A stretch of DNA of 64,000 nucleotides from Marinibium conchae (GTDB taxonomy: Bacteria > Pseudomonadota > Gammaproteobacteria > Enterobacterales > Alteromonadaceae): the NCBI RefSeq assembly GCF_015595035.1, contig NZ_JADNRN010000001.1, positions 372,001 to 436,000 of the forward strand, in the 5' to 3' direction. Below are positions 53,144 to 62,738 of the stretch, piece by piece. The notes below the pieces were generated by a model. The model worked only from the letters and a program-made list of their open reading frames with translations. It was not told where the DNA came from and did not search any database. Numbering within the stretch: the stretch's first letter is position 1; every line of letters begins with the position of its first letter. The position numbers and the translations under genes are program-made.

Positions 53144-55261
53144 TCACATAACGATGCCATATTTGGTGATCAATCGCTGGGTGGGCTCGGGGTACATAAT
53201 AAGAAGGTCAATAAGTAACTGTCTATGGCTATCTTCTATTCGTTTATTTGCGCCTAATAATTTTTGCACGAAGTAGAAGTCTTCATAACCTTTTATTATA
53301 TCAATCAAGGCATTATCTAAGGCATCTCGGCCTAGTTCAGGCTTTTCTACATCAACGCCTAAACGAAGTAGGGCTCTAAAGCCGATTTCATGTTTTTCCT
53401 TGATTGCAACAGACAACAGTGTTCGCCCAAAATTGTCCTGTGCATGAATATCGAAACCCGCATTTACTATATTCTCAAGCGATTGCATGTCATTGGAGCC
53501 TAGAGTACTTGATAAGACTGAGCCTACTGGTACATCAATTTTACTCAAAAGTAGTCTGAGTTCATCAACGCTTGCCTTGTTTGCCATTGCACGGTGAAAT
53601 ATGCCACTCTCAATAGTCGATCTAACACGGGGGCTTAATGACTCGCTTAATTCAAGCGCTGTTTTATAGTCGTTGCTTAAGAGGGCTTCTTCTAATTGCT
53701 TCAGCAGCAGGGCGTCGGGGGCCTTATCAATTGCCTGGCTTATTTCCAGTGTTCGCCTAAAAGAAGGGTCTGATCTTCTTTCTGCGTTTTGAATAGTGTT
53801 AATTAAGCCTTTAGCTCTGTATTCGTCGATTAGACTAAGTTGTTCGATTGCTAAGTCAGCATCAATTAGCTTTTCATTATATTCCTTGAATATTTGTAAA
53901 GCTTGCGCATGAAGCTGCTCGTACTTTTCTTTTTGTATTTGATCTTGCTTTCGGTCCTTAAAGCTTTTTTGACGTTTCTTTTGGAACACTATAAATTCGT
54001 CTTCACATGTTTTCGATAGGCTAGCGTTGCCCTTGGTATGAATCGCAACTAGCTCATGCACGACTTCAGCTAGTTCGCGCTGTAGCCTCTTATCTTCCGC
54101 GGTGCTAAGGGTTGATACTCTTTGATGTTGCTTGTAAAAGCTTTCATTATTCGCATTCGGGAAACGTGTGTTTAGTCTTTCCTCAAAATTTTTATTCGCA
54201 CTGGTGGTAAATAAACCCGCGTTAACAAGGGTTTTTATCGTCTTATCACTCGCCCTGTCGTCCACAAGCAACAGACCGCCATGACTACGTTGGAGTTTGC
54301 TTACTTCTTTATAATTACTGAAAGGGTCGACCCCTTTGGATAACCAAAACGCCGCTAACTCATATTGATAATTGCTTAACGCTAGCAGCACTAAATTGGT
54401 CGACTTATTATTTTTGTAATCAAAAACGGTATTAAAATTTCCGTTAAAGTGTTGGCTTAAATAGCTTACAAGTTCTGGCCTATTGCGCATATAATGCGTC
54501 ATTTCAACGAGTTCGGTGAAATGAATTTGGTAGCCAGAATTTAGGAAAAGGTCGATGATACTTTTCGTCGATTCGGCCGATTGAGAAGATGAATTCATTG
54601 CCCATTTTGTTGACATTGTATAGTTTAGTAGTGAGTTACCAAATGAATCTAACAAGATGCTATTGGGAGAATCCTCAACTATTTTTGTTAATAAGCTCTC
54701 GGCTAGCGCGTAGTTATTTTCTATTATGGCTTGCGTAAAAGCGTCACTTGACACCAGCACTCCCTCTTCACGAATAATTTTTTCGATGCTCATTTGTGGG
54801 CGCTTAAAATCCGATGAACGGAGATTGTTCGCATCGGATACGAACATTGGCTCAGGAAGATAAAACAGTCTAGTCATAGCGCTGCGAAAATAAAGTGCCA
54901 TTTCTTCGCTTTCATTGGGGAATTTATTTTTGGCAAGTTTGCTTAGTGTTTGAAAAAAAGCAGCATTAAGTCGATATTCTTTGAATAAGGCCCGTACTTC
55001 TTCTTCACAGCGTTTGGAAGCTTGAAAAAATGAGGCTGTCGTCGGGCTCTCTGTTTTTATGCTTTGGCGAGGTGATACAAGCTCTTCAGTTGACTCTTCG
55101 AGCACCACTTCTTGCGCTTGTTCGTGCGTGTCTGTCGTGTTCTCTTGAATCGACGTATCTGCTTGTGCAACAAATTCATTTTCATCCGTGTTGAGGTGAA
55201 TGTAGGCGCCGATCGCTATTATGATGATTGCGATTAGACTTAACACTGGTTTTAGGCTCAT
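53144..55261 (-). CDS. membrane-anchored ankyrin-like repeat protein
   Basis: The 705-residue protein starts with a single membrane anchor (PVLSLIAIIIIAIGAYIHL) and an acidic Gln/Glu-rich linker. The rest contains ankyrin-like units: DSFGNSLLNYTMSTKW, NKSTNLVLLALSNYQYELAA with FWLSKGVDPF, and near the end DNFGRTLLSVAIKEKHEIGF with RALLRLGVDVEKP. The middle (about 370-500) is charged and helical (QKKRQKSFKDRKQDQIQKEK). It would project into the periplasm. No partner or function can be read from the neighbours. Single gene, upstream of and divergent from a chemoreceptor gene. Confidence 0.78.
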   Translation of the reverse strand: MSLKPVLSLIAIIIIAIGAYIHLNTDENEFVAQADTSIQENTTDTHEQAQEVVLEESTEELVSPRQSIKTESPTTASFFQASKRCEEEVRALFKEYRLNAAFFQTLSKLAKNKFPNESEEMALYFRSAMTRLFYLPEPMFVSDANNLRSSDFKRPQMSIEKIIREEGVLVSSDAFTQAIIENNYALAESLLTKIVEDSPNSILLDSFGNSLLNYTMSTKWAMNSSSQSAESTKSIIDLFLNSGYQIHFTELVEMTHYMRNRPELVSYLSQHFNGNFNTVFDYKNNKSTNLVLLALSNYQYELAAFWLSKGVDPFSNYKEVSKLQRSHGGLLLVDDRASDKTIKTLVNAGLFTTSANKNFEERLNTRFPNANNESFYKQHQRVSTLSTAEDKRLQRELAEVVHELVAIHTKGNASLSKTCEDEFIVFQKKRQKSFKDRKQDQIQKEKYEQLHAQALQIFKEYNEKLIDADLAIEQLSLIDEYRAKGLINTIQNAERRSDPSFRRTLEISQAIDKAPDALLLKQLEEALLSNDYKTALELSESLSPRVRSTIESGIFHRAMANKASVDELRLLLSKIDVPVGSVLSSTLGSNDMQSLENIVNAGFDIHAQDNFGRTLLSVAIKEKHEIGFRALLRLGVDVEKPELGRDALDNALIDIIKGYEDFYFVQKLLGANKRIEDSHRQLLIDLLIMYPEPTQRLITKYGIVM

Positions 55262-55422
55262 TCCATGACTTCCAATAGTTTTAAAAAAGGTGGCAACGCA
55301 TTTTTACTCGTATTTTACATTTAGTGTTGATTTTTTGCGCGATTCTGTCGATATTAAAGCTGTGGTGAATATTTGAATATTATTTTAACACTTTTATTAG
55401 GGTCATATTCCAACAGCACCAT

Positions 55423-55450
55423 CAATGTACTACATCCAATGTACTACATC
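55423..55450 (+). repeat. 14-bp perfect tandem duplication
   Basis: CAATGTACTACATC occurs twice head to tail, about 63-90 bases upstream of the chemoreceptor gene start. It may be a simple duplication or a pair of binding sites. Confidence 0.8.
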
Positions 55451-55512
55451 ACTTTTACAATCAGTAAGTATTTTTCGCTTAAGGATGAGCATAAGCGGAG
55501 TTTCTCTATTTT

Positions 55513-57510
55513 ATGTCTCAACAGTTAGCCAAACTATCCATCATTTCACTCACTCTAATGTCGATGGTGTTATCAACATTGTTCATTCTTGTGATGGGCA
55601 TTCAAAGCGTAAGTAGCTCTTATCAAAATATGCGAGCCAGCGATACTGCGGTTATTAGTACTGAGGTGATGGTTTTACTCGATCAACTGGCTCATAATTT
55701 TGCGGTTGAGCGTGGGTTGAGCGCTGGGTTTTTAGGGAAGCCAAACGAGCAGGCCTACAACAAAGTCCTTACTCAGCGCAAAAAGGCCGACGAAGTTGTG
55801 AGGCTCTTTGAGGCCAAATTACAAGACAGTGAGGTGGAAGAATTAGGTATTGCGGCTAGTTTGAACTTGGTGCAAAAAACACTGCAGGGGCGAAATGTCA
55901 TTCGACGCCAAGTTGATGCAGAAGAAGGCCGCAGCGCCTTTGGTTACTATTCTTCATTAAACAGGGCAGCTCTTGATGCGATAGAGTTGGTTCGTTTACG
56001 CAATCAGGTAGCAAAGCAGCAGTTAGGTATAAGCCAAGCCCTCTCTTTTGCTCAATTGAAAGAACGCTCGGGTCAGGCGCGAGGCTTGATTAACGGCACT
56101 CTAGCGCGTGGTGAAATAGCAAGCACTGCGAAGGCCAATCTTCAACTTTATGTTGACGAAATAAGTGCCCAGCAACAAAAGCTCTCGCTGCTCCTGCAGG
56201 GCGAAGAACTCGCCAGTTTCGAGAAGATATTACGCTCAGATAACGCCATGTTAATTAAAGACACCCACCAATTCTTGTTAAGAAGTGCTGGCGACCTGCA
56301 GCTTAGCCAAAGTCCGGTTACTTCTGCTAATTGGTTTCCGCTTGCGACTAAAGAGATTGTAGAAATTAAAAAATTACTAGATGCCAAATGGGAGCAAAAT
56401 ATTGCGCAGGCTCTGCAAAGCCAATCAAGTGCTCATACTTGGATTTTTGTCAAAAGTGTCTTGTTCTTGCTGTTGCTAGCAGCGCTTGTTTCAATCAATT
56501 TATATTTAATAAGGTCGTTGAAGAGTGAGCTTCAGTTGCTTACGAGTAAGTTGCATAAAATGTCTCGAGAGGGCGACCTGACAATTGACTTTACCATTAA
56601 TTCAAACGACGAATTTGGTGACATATCTCGCTCTATCGCGTCCAGTATCGGCGGTATTCGTGGCTTGATCATTTCGATGGTTGATGCAATCGACCGCAAT
56701 ACTCGTTTGAATGCTGACTTTGATCAGGCGCGTGCTAAAGTGATTGACGATGCAACTAACACGCAAACCATCGCGAATAATATTGTGCTGGCCGTAAGTG
56801 AAATGAGTGCGGTGAGTAGTGATATTGCTGCAACGGCAGTGGATACTAAAGAGGCAAGTGAGCATTTGAATCAGCGTTTGTCTGAGTCGATTGATTTAAC
56901 GCATTCGAGTGAGTCTTCTATCCGAAATGTTGCGGATAACATGGACAATATTTCCGATAAAGCAGCTTCGACAAATGAGCAGGTTGCTGAAATATCGAAT
57001 ATTCTTGAGAGCATTAACAGTATTTCTGAACAAACTAATTTACTAGCTTTGAATGCTGCTATTGAAGCTGCGAGAGCTGGCGAACATGGTCGCGGCTTTG
57101 CTGTGGTTGCCGATGAAGTCAGGAACTTAGCCTCGAATAGCCAAAAAGCGACCGAACAAATCGCCACCTTATTGCACACCTTACAACAGGCAAGTACTGA
57201 AGTGGTGAATGCCGTGCAAGATGGTCGTGTTACCATCGCTAGCACTTTGGATACGGTGAATAAAGCCAAAGAGATATCCCTTATTCTGCAAGACTACTCT
57301 TCAAAAGTTGATTTACAAGCTAGCCAATTTGCCAGTGCCTCTGAAGAACAGACCGTAACGGCATTGCAGATATCTGAAGAGGCAAAGCAAGTCTTAACCG
57401 CGGCAACAAATCAATTAGACGCCATTCAAAAGATGACCACCATTTTTGATGATATTGTGCAAAATGGAGAAGTACTAAGTACGACAATTTCAAGCTATAA
57501 ACTCAAGTAA
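55513..57510 (+). CDS. methyl-accepting chemotaxis protein with NIT sensor domain
   Basis: This 665-residue receptor has a first transmembrane helix ([20 protein letters not shown]), a periplasmic domain of NIT type (about 40-300; [37 protein letters not shown]), a second helix (about 312-332), a HAMP domain, and the signalling domain. The hairpin tip [20 protein letters not shown] and [16 protein letters not shown] are the conserved core. NIT domains detect nitrate or nitrite in known cases; here the ligand is uncertain. No cheW/cheA genes adjoin. There is no typical C-terminal CheR-binding pentapeptide. ATG 55513 is preceded by AGCGGAG. Confidence 0.93.
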   Translation: MSQQLAKLSIISLTLMSMVLSTLFILVMGIQSVSSSYQNMRASDTAVISTEVMVLLDQLAHNFAVERGLSAGFLGKPNEQAYNKVLTQRKKADEVVRLFEAKLQDSEVEELGIAASLNLVQKTLQGRNVIRRQVDAEEGRSAFGYYSSLNRAALDAIELVRLRNQVAKQQLGISQALSFAQLKERSGQARGLINGTLARGEIASTAKANLQLYVDEISAQQQKLSLLLQGEELASFEKILRSDNAMLIKDTHQFLLRSAGDLQLSQSPVTSANWFPLATKEIVEIKKLLDAKWEQNIAQALQSQSSAHTWIFVKSVLFLLLLAALVSINLYLIRSLKSELQLLTSKLHKMSREGDLTIDFTINSNDEFGDISRSIASSIGGIRGLIISMVDAIDRNTRLNADFDQARAKVIDDATNTQTIANNIVLAVSEMSAVSSDIAATAVDTKEASEHLNQRLSESIDLTHSSESSIRNVADNMDNISDKAASTNEQVAEISNILESINSISEQTNLLALNAAIEAARAGEHGRGFAVVADEVRNLASNSQKATEQIATLLHTLQQASTEVVNAVQDGRVTIASTLDTVNKAKEISLILQDYSSKVDLQASQFASASEEQTVTALQISEEAKQVLTAATNQLDAIQKMTTIFDDIVQNGEVLSTTISSYKLK

Positions 57511-57638
57511 CTATCTTTATATCTTGAGGATGGTGATGTTCTGTTATCAATTAGCTAATGTTAATAAGCGTTGCGCTTTGCTGCTTTAAATTTCAATGAC
57601 TTCTGGTAGACTTCGCTGAGGTTGAAGGTATATAAGGG

Positions 57639-58448
57639 ATTATCACTATCAATAAGTCTGCGTTTTTCATCAGCTGTGCTATTGCTGCCGCCATTGGTTT
57701 TGCCTCTGCTGAGCTTATTTTAGGCAGCTCAGCTAGCCCACATAATTTAGCTAGCCCTAACAGCCCTGATAGCCAATTGGCTCTCGCGTCTAGCCAAGCA
57801 AATCTAAATTCCAGCCAAATAGAAAGTAATAAACAAAGCAATATAGAAAGCAATATAAAAAGCAATGAAGCTCAAGGTCTTGGGCTTGATGTAGAAAAAC
57901 AACAAGAGCAGAGCAAGCAACGAGTGCAAGCGCTTAAGGTTCAGCTTGCCGAAGCAAATGCACGTTACTCGCAGCTACAAAAAAAATACGCATTGGCCAA
58001 CCAAGCTTTGGAAAGGCAAGGAAGAATTTCACCAAGGCAGCTCACGGAATATCTTCCAGCCCCCTTCGATCTGCTTGTTTCAAATTACGATGAGAAGGCC
58101 TTTGCCGAGTTCGAGACCTTTTATCGCGCCGATGATAACAACCCAATTACCCAAGACTACGAGCGTTTGATAAGCGCACTTTTTGATGACTCAGTGAATG
58201 AACATTTTGTGTTAAAGAAAGTAGACTGCAAATTGAGTGTTTGCCATATTTATTTTTTAGCCTCCAATACTCAGTCTGCGCAATACCTTCAGCACGCCAC
58301 GGCATATTTGCTCGAGCAAGAGTGGGCTGCAAATTTCATATTAGCAGGCTACCGAAGCTTTTTAGAAAGCGCTAATGAAAAGCAACTCATTGCTTTTGTA
58401 TATTCGTATAGGGTCCCAGATAATAGCGGAGCAAGCATTAATGAGTAG
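57639..58448 (+). CDS. membrane-anchored coiled-coil protein, tandem paralogue 1, non-standard start
   Basis: The first standard start codon (TTG 57777) lies 46 codons inside an open frame. The upstream codons read NKSAFFISCAIAAAIGFASA, a good signal/anchor segment, but the frame has no ATG, GTG or TTG there. ATT at 57639, preceded by GAAGG at a suitable distance, is a possible rare start (269 residues). Next come an Asn/Ser repeat-like linker (QSNIESNIKSN), a coiled coil (VQALKVQLAEANARYSQLQK) and a globular domain with VDCKLSVCHIYFLAS, whose two Cys are shared with the next gene. The downstream gene overlaps by eight bases. I recognise no family. A sequencing error or pseudogene start is possible. 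Confidence 0.55.
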   Translation: MITINKSAFFISCAIAAAIGFASAELILGSSASPHNLASPNSPDSQLALASSQANLNSSQIESNKQSNIESNIKSNEAQGLGLDVEKQQEQSKQRVQALKVQLAEANARYSQLQKKYALANQALERQGRISPRQLTEYLPAPFDLLVSNYDEKAFAEFETFYRADDNNPITQDYERLISALFDDSVNEHFVLKKVDCKLSVCHIYFLASNTQSAQYLQHATAYLLEQEWAANFILAGYRSFLESANEKQLIAFVYSYRVPDNSGASINE

Positions 58449-59289
58449 ACTAGGGCAATACGCAGTCATTTTGTTATGCTTTGTAATTGCTTTCTTAGCA
58501 AACCGTGAATTGCAAGCTGACGATTTTGAAAGGGGTAATGTTGAAAGTGAGACTGCGGAAAGCAGCAATATTCAAGCTGAACACTTTGCTAAAAGCGGTA
58601 TCGAAAACCAGAAAACGAACAATGTATTGTCGACGTCAGAAAATCGGAATGTGACTGCTTATCAAGAGCTATCAGGTAACCAAGAACTATCAGTTAATCA
58701 AGATTTATCAGTTAAACAAGTCAATAAACAAGCCCGTAATGATATCGATTTGGATGACTATGATTGGCATGAAGAAGAAGAGCTAATCGACGCAAAGCTC
58801 AAGGAGCTTAGTCGCTCATATAGTCAGCTTAATAGACGTTACCAAAGCGCATTGGCAAGGCTTGAGGCACCTGCCGCACTCACAACTAAGCCGAATAAGC
58901 CATTGCGAGGCACAGCCTTTGAATCTGTGAGCAAAAAACTACCACCAAAAGCTGCCGCAGCCTATCAGTCTTTTTATGAAAGTAGTGACGATGCGCAATC
59001 ATATTTCGACTTAAAAACCCGTATTAGCGATTATTTTTTACTTCATCAATACGCTGAATTCGTTAACCTGCACAGAATAGACTGCAAGAATTCCGTTTGT
59101 TTTCTTTATGTATACAATAACGACGTGAAATTTGCCTGGGAGGTGGTGAAGTCTATTAGTGAAGCTAGTGATATTCATGCGATTACGGTGGGAAACTATC
59201 ATTTATTCCCGATAGACAAAACACAGCATGCAGATAGTGACTATCAATATGGAGTGTTTGTGAGCATTTCTGCACCGCTTCGACGCTGA
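58441..59289 (+). CDS. membrane-anchored coiled-coil protein, tandem paralogue 2
   Basis: The frame opens at 58375, but ATG 58441 overlaps the end of the previous gene (ATGAGTAG) and begins directly before the anchor LGQYAVILLCFVIAFLA, so I use it (282 residues). A linker contains a degenerate repeat of QELSGNQ type (AYQELSGNQELSVNQDLS, about 58660-58719). A coiled coil (AKLKELSRSYSQLNRRYQSA) and a domain with IDCKNSVCFLYVYN follow, matching paralogue 1 in order and in the paired Cys. The two genes come from a tandem duplication and probably act as a pair in the periplasm. Family unknown. Confidence 0.72.
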   Translation: MSRLGQYAVILLCFVIAFLANRELQADDFERGNVESETAESSNIQAEHFAKSGIENQKTNNVLSTSENRNVTAYQELSGNQELSVNQDLSVKQVNKQARNDIDLDDYDWHEEEELIDAKLKELSRSYSQLNRRYQSALARLEAPAALTTKPNKPLRGTAFESVSKKLPPKAAAAYQSFYESSDDAQSYFDLKTRISDYFLLHQYAEFVNLHRIDCKNSVCFLYVYNNDVKFAWEVVKSISEASDIHAITVGNYHLFPIDKTQHADSDYQYGVFVSISAPLRR

Positions 59290-59334
59290 GTAAACGGCAA
59301 TTCACCCACAGTACTTCATCGCATTGGCCCGAAC

Positions 59335-59793
59335 TTAGTCAAACAGGCCTAAGAATGCAGCTATCATTGCAGCAAGACTTATTACACTGATAATACTGCA
59401 TGCAATAATAGGGTCGTTTATACGCTTGCCGTTCATACCAAGCTCCAACACCGCTTTTTGTGGGTTGCTAGCTTGGTAATATACCGTCACCTTATCGCCT
59501 TTTTTATATTTTTCAGCGAAAGCTTCGCAGTCCTCTTTGCTTGTGACCGAATAAAAAGCTGGTATGTAGTGGCTATACTGTTTTCCTGCTACTTCATAAG
59601 TATATTCAACCGAGTAGTTACGGCCATTCCTGTTACCGACTGCCACACTTAGTTCACTGTGCTCAATGTTGCCCTGTACTGAAGGCCACGATTCGCTCTC
59701 GCTTTGCAGTTTTTTTAATTCTAGTGAGCGCCGTAAAATATAAAGGCTGATCAAGAGGAAAAACAAAGCCGCGAAGAAAGGCGCAGAAAGCAT
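59335..59793 (-). CDS. DUF3592 membrane protein
   Basis: This 152-residue protein has an N-terminal helix (FFAALFFLLISLYILRRSLE), a soluble beta domain (WPSVQGNIEHSELSVAVGNR, YSVEYTYEVAGKQYSHY, KKGDKVTVYYQASNPQKAVL) and a C-terminal helix (IACSIISVISLAAMIAAFLG). This is the DUF3592 architecture. Such proteins are of unknown function. It lies downstream of thymidine kinase on the same strand. Confidence 0.85.
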   Translation of the reverse strand: MLSAPFFAALFFLLISLYILRRSLELKKLQSESESWPSVQGNIEHSELSVAVGNRNGRNYSVEYTYEVAGKQYSHYIPAFYSVTSKEDCEAFAEKYKKGDKVTVYYQASNPQKAVLELGMNGKRINDPIIACSIISVISLAAMIAAFLGLFD

Positions 59794-59891
59794 AAGTGTG
59801 TACTCACATTAAAAGTTAAATTATTGTTGCCAAGGCTTGCGCTACCACAAGCAAAAGCAAAAGCACAAGCTTCTATGCGCAACAGGCCAAG

Positions 59892-60473
59892 TTAAAGCAA
59901 ACTTCCCTTTTGCATAAAGTGTTTTCGGCATAGTGATACATACTTTTCATTGCCGCCCACGTCTACTTGATCGCCTTCTGAAATTGGATTTCCTTGCTCA
60001 TCTAAACGAGCAACGAAATTCGCTTTTCTGCCACAATGGCAAACCGTTTTCAGCTCAGATAGTTTATCGGCCCATGCCAGTAAATAATGACTTCCTTCAA
60101 AGGTTTGGCCTCTGAAGTCGGTACGCAATCCATATGCAAGCACCGGTATTTTTAGTGTGTCGACAATTTGCAGGCATTGAATTACCTGTTGTTTGGACAT
60201 GAACTGTGCCTCATCAATGAACAAACAGGAAATCTTCTGTTTTGCACATTCTTTTTGCATAGCGGCAAATAAATCAGTATCGGATGAAAACAATTCAGCA
60301 GGTGACTCTAAACCAATTCTTGACGCGATCTTGCCTGTGCCATAACGATCGTCAAGCGCTGCAGTAAACAAGCAAATGTTCATACCTCGTTCTTTGTAAT
60401 TGTAGGCTGATTGAAGTAGTGAGGTAGATTTACCCGCATTCATTGCGGAGTAGTAAAAATAAAGCTGCGCCAT
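59892..60473 (-). CDS. tdk: thymidine kinase
   Basis: The 193-residue enzyme phosphorylates thymidine to dTMP for salvage. The P-loop is [19 protein letters not shown], followed by [18 protein letters not shown] (Walker B and lid region), [18 protein letters not shown], and a zinc-type Cys set in [10 protein letters not shown] and SLCRKHF. Length and motifs match bacterial type II thymidine kinases. It is the middle of three same-strand genes. Confidence 0.96.
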   Translation of the reverse strand: MAQLYFYYSAMNAGKSTSLLQSAYNYKERGMNICLFTAALDDRYGTGKIASRIGLESPAELFSSDTDLFAAMQKECAKQKISCLFIDEAQFMSKQQVIQCLQIVDTLKIPVLAYGLRTDFRGQTFEGSHYLLAWADKLSELKTVCHCGRKANFVARLDEQGNPISEGDQVDVGGNEKYVSLCRKHFMQKGSLL

Positions 60474-60495
60474 GTTGGTTTCTTATTGTGTAGAG

Positions 60496-62577
60496 TTATA
60501 CGAAGAACTTACTTACCCAAGCGTTTATTTGTTTAAGCGGCATTGGACGAGCAATATAATAACCCTGAATATAGCGTATTCCACCACTTTTTAATATGGC
60601 CAATTGATGTTCAGTTTCTATGCCTTCGGCAACCATTCTGGCGTTGAATTGGTCAGCGATGAGCTTGGTAGCAGAAATAATAGTGAGATCTTGTTTGCTG
60701 AGTTCGATGATAAAGCTTCTGTCTATTTTCACGACATCAAAGTGCATTGCTTTCAGTTGGCTTAGGGAGGAAAAGCCAGTACCAAAATCGTCGATAGAAA
60801 CATGAACGCCTAGTTTGGAAAGGTGGGCTAGTTGAGATAAGGCCAATGCCTCGTTTTCGAACAGCACACTTTCGGTAATTTCTAGATGAAGATTTTCAGC
60901 AGGTAAACCACTCAAGACCAAGGCACTTTCAACGGTTGCTATAAACGAGTCATCTACCAGTTGAATGCACGATACGTTCACCGAAACACCAGGTTGTTTG
61001 TTTCTCTTGGCGCTCAAAGCATCGAAATGCCATGTCGTTGCATCCATACATGCTCGCTGCAATACCCAAGCGCCAATGTCGTTTATCCTACCCGACTTTT
61101 CTGCCATTGGAATAAATTCAACCGGGGATATAAAGTTGCCTTGATGCTCCCAGCGCAGCAGCGCTTCAAAACACACCAACTCGTCGTCTTGAATGTCGAC
61201 TATGGGTTGATAAACAAGCGAAAACTCTTGTTTTTCCAGAGCGAGTTTTAGGCCATCACGAATAAGCTGATCACGTTGAAACTCGGCAAATAAATCGAGG
61301 GAGAAGTAAGTCGCATTACCTTGGCCAAACTCTTTGTGGTAATACATCGAAATGTCGGCATATTGAATCAACTGTTGTGGCTCTTCGGTGTCTTCAGGAT
61401 ACTTGGCGATACCGATACTGGCACCTAAATGTATTTCATTCGAGGCAATGTTGATGCTTTTAGCGACTCTTTTTTGAATTTCTGCGCTAAGCTTCTCAAT
61501 TGCTGGGCTAGGCGCTGTTGTCACACTTTTACTGTCGGTAGGGTAGAGCACTAAAAACTCATCCCCTCCCCAACGGCATAAGACCGCTTTCTGGCTATTA
61601 ATGGGTTGAGTTTCATTCAATAAGGTTAATAATCTATGGCCTATCTCACTGAGCACTGAGTCGCCAATCTTGTGACCGAAGCCATCGTTTACATCTTTAA
61701 AGCCGTCGAGATCGATGAATAGCAGGGCAAATTGTTCCCGCTTCGATTTTGCAAGTAAGACTCTCTCTTTCAACTGCTCGAGAAATGCGCTGCGATTACT
61801 CAAGCCTGTGAGGGAATCAAGATTCGACAAACGGTAAATTTCTTTCGTTCTATTTTCTACTTTTTCTTCTAAAGAAGCGGTGTATTCGTCTAGTTGTTTA
61901 TTAGCGCTTAGCAGCTCATTATTAACCCGCTCTACCTCCTGTTTTTCTTGATCCATGAGCAACACGAGTTCGGAATTTTTGTTTTTAAGTGTCAGTGTTT
62001 CACTTACAAAATTAGCCGCTTGTTTAGACGACAACAGCATGACGAACCAAAAGCCAAAACCCAAATAAGAAATGTAATGAAAATACTCGAACTCATTAAA
62101 TAGCCCCATAATGGCGTAGGGTAAAATTAAGCATGACATATAAAAACGAGCAAGTAAGCCAGATGCCGCAAGGATGGTTGTAGCACCGCCAGCTAATGCA
62201 GAGAGTATCACTGCACTTACTGTGATCTCGATACCACTCATCGTAGGCACCAATAAAAAACTATAACTTGCCCAAATTGTACTGTTGATCATGATACCGA
62301 CAGTAAATCGAACTATTAAGGTTTTGTGATTTGCAGTTTTTTGTTTTATTTGATGCAGAGTTAGCGTGTTTTCAGTAAATCGAAGGACATGAGAAATAAC
62401 CAAAATCACAAATATGCTTGTTTTTAGCTTTTGTTGCTCGGGCGTATCAAAACCAAAACACAGTACGCCCATGCACAGCAAAGTAATGAACAAACCACCT
62501 AGCGCGTTACCGTATAGAAGACGCAGGCGTGCTAGCGTATCTTGGGGACTCGAGTTGAATATGTCGGTATGCTGCAT
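60496..62577 (-). CDS. GGDEF-EAL protein with N-terminal membrane sensor
   Basis: The 693-residue protein has six or so N-terminal transmembrane helices (about 25-195), a coiled coil (ELVLLMDQEKQEVERVNNEL), a GGDEF domain (about 250-420; intact signature in RWGGDEFLVLYPT) and an EAL domain (about 440-685; CFEALLRWEHQG, DDFGTGFSSLSQLKA, VAEGIETEHQLAIL). Both active-site motifs are intact, so it may both make and degrade cyclic di-GMP, with the balance set by the membrane sensor. It is 22 bases upstream of tdk on the same strand. Confidence 0.94.
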   Translation of the reverse strand: MQHTDIFNSSPQDTLARLRLLYGNALGGLFITLLCMGVLCFGFDTPEQQKLKTSIFVILVISHVLRFTENTLTLHQIKQKTANHKTLIVRFTVGIMINSTIWASYSFLLVPTMSGIEITVSAVILSALAGGATTILAASGLLARFYMSCLILPYAIMGLFNEFEYFHYISYLGFGFWFVMLLSSKQAANFVSETLTLKNKNSELVLLMDQEKQEVERVNNELLSANKQLDEYTASLEEKVENRTKEIYRLSNLDSLTGLSNRSAFLEQLKERVLLAKSKREQFALLFIDLDGFKDVNDGFGHKIGDSVLSEIGHRLLTLLNETQPINSQKAVLCRWGGDEFLVLYPTDSKSVTTAPSPAIEKLSAEIQKRVAKSINIASNEIHLGASIGIAKYPEDTEEPQQLIQYADISMYYHKEFGQGNATYFSLDLFAEFQRDQLIRDGLKLALEKQEFSLVYQPIVDIQDDELVCFEALLRWEHQGNFISPVEFIPMAEKSGRINDIGAWVLQRACMDATTWHFDALSAKRNKQPGVSVNVSCIQLVDDSFIATVESALVLSGLPAENLHLEITESVLFENEALALSQLAHLSKLGVHVSIDDFGTGFSSLSQLKAMHFDVVKIDRSFIIELSKQDLTIISATKLIADQFNARMVAEGIETEHQLAILKSGGIRYIQGYYIARPMPLKQINAWVSKFFV

Positions 62578-62647
62578 TAGTTTTACAAAAGGTCGCTCAA
62601 GGTTTGGTAAATTGGAAACGCTACCACAATCATTTATTTTTCAGGCA

Positions 62648-62682
62648 TAAAAAAAGGCCGATAAGTATATTATCGGCCTTTC
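62648..62682 (-). terminator. terminator of fadE
   Basis: AAAGGCCGATAA and TTATCGGCCTTT form a 12-bp perfect stem. On the minus strand it is followed by a TTTTTTT tract, 57 bases after the fadE stop. Confidence 0.93.
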
Positions 62683-62738
62683 TTGGTGATTCTTTATGAA
62701 TCGCCCAGTGAAGATATTCCTACTGGGCTTAGCACATA

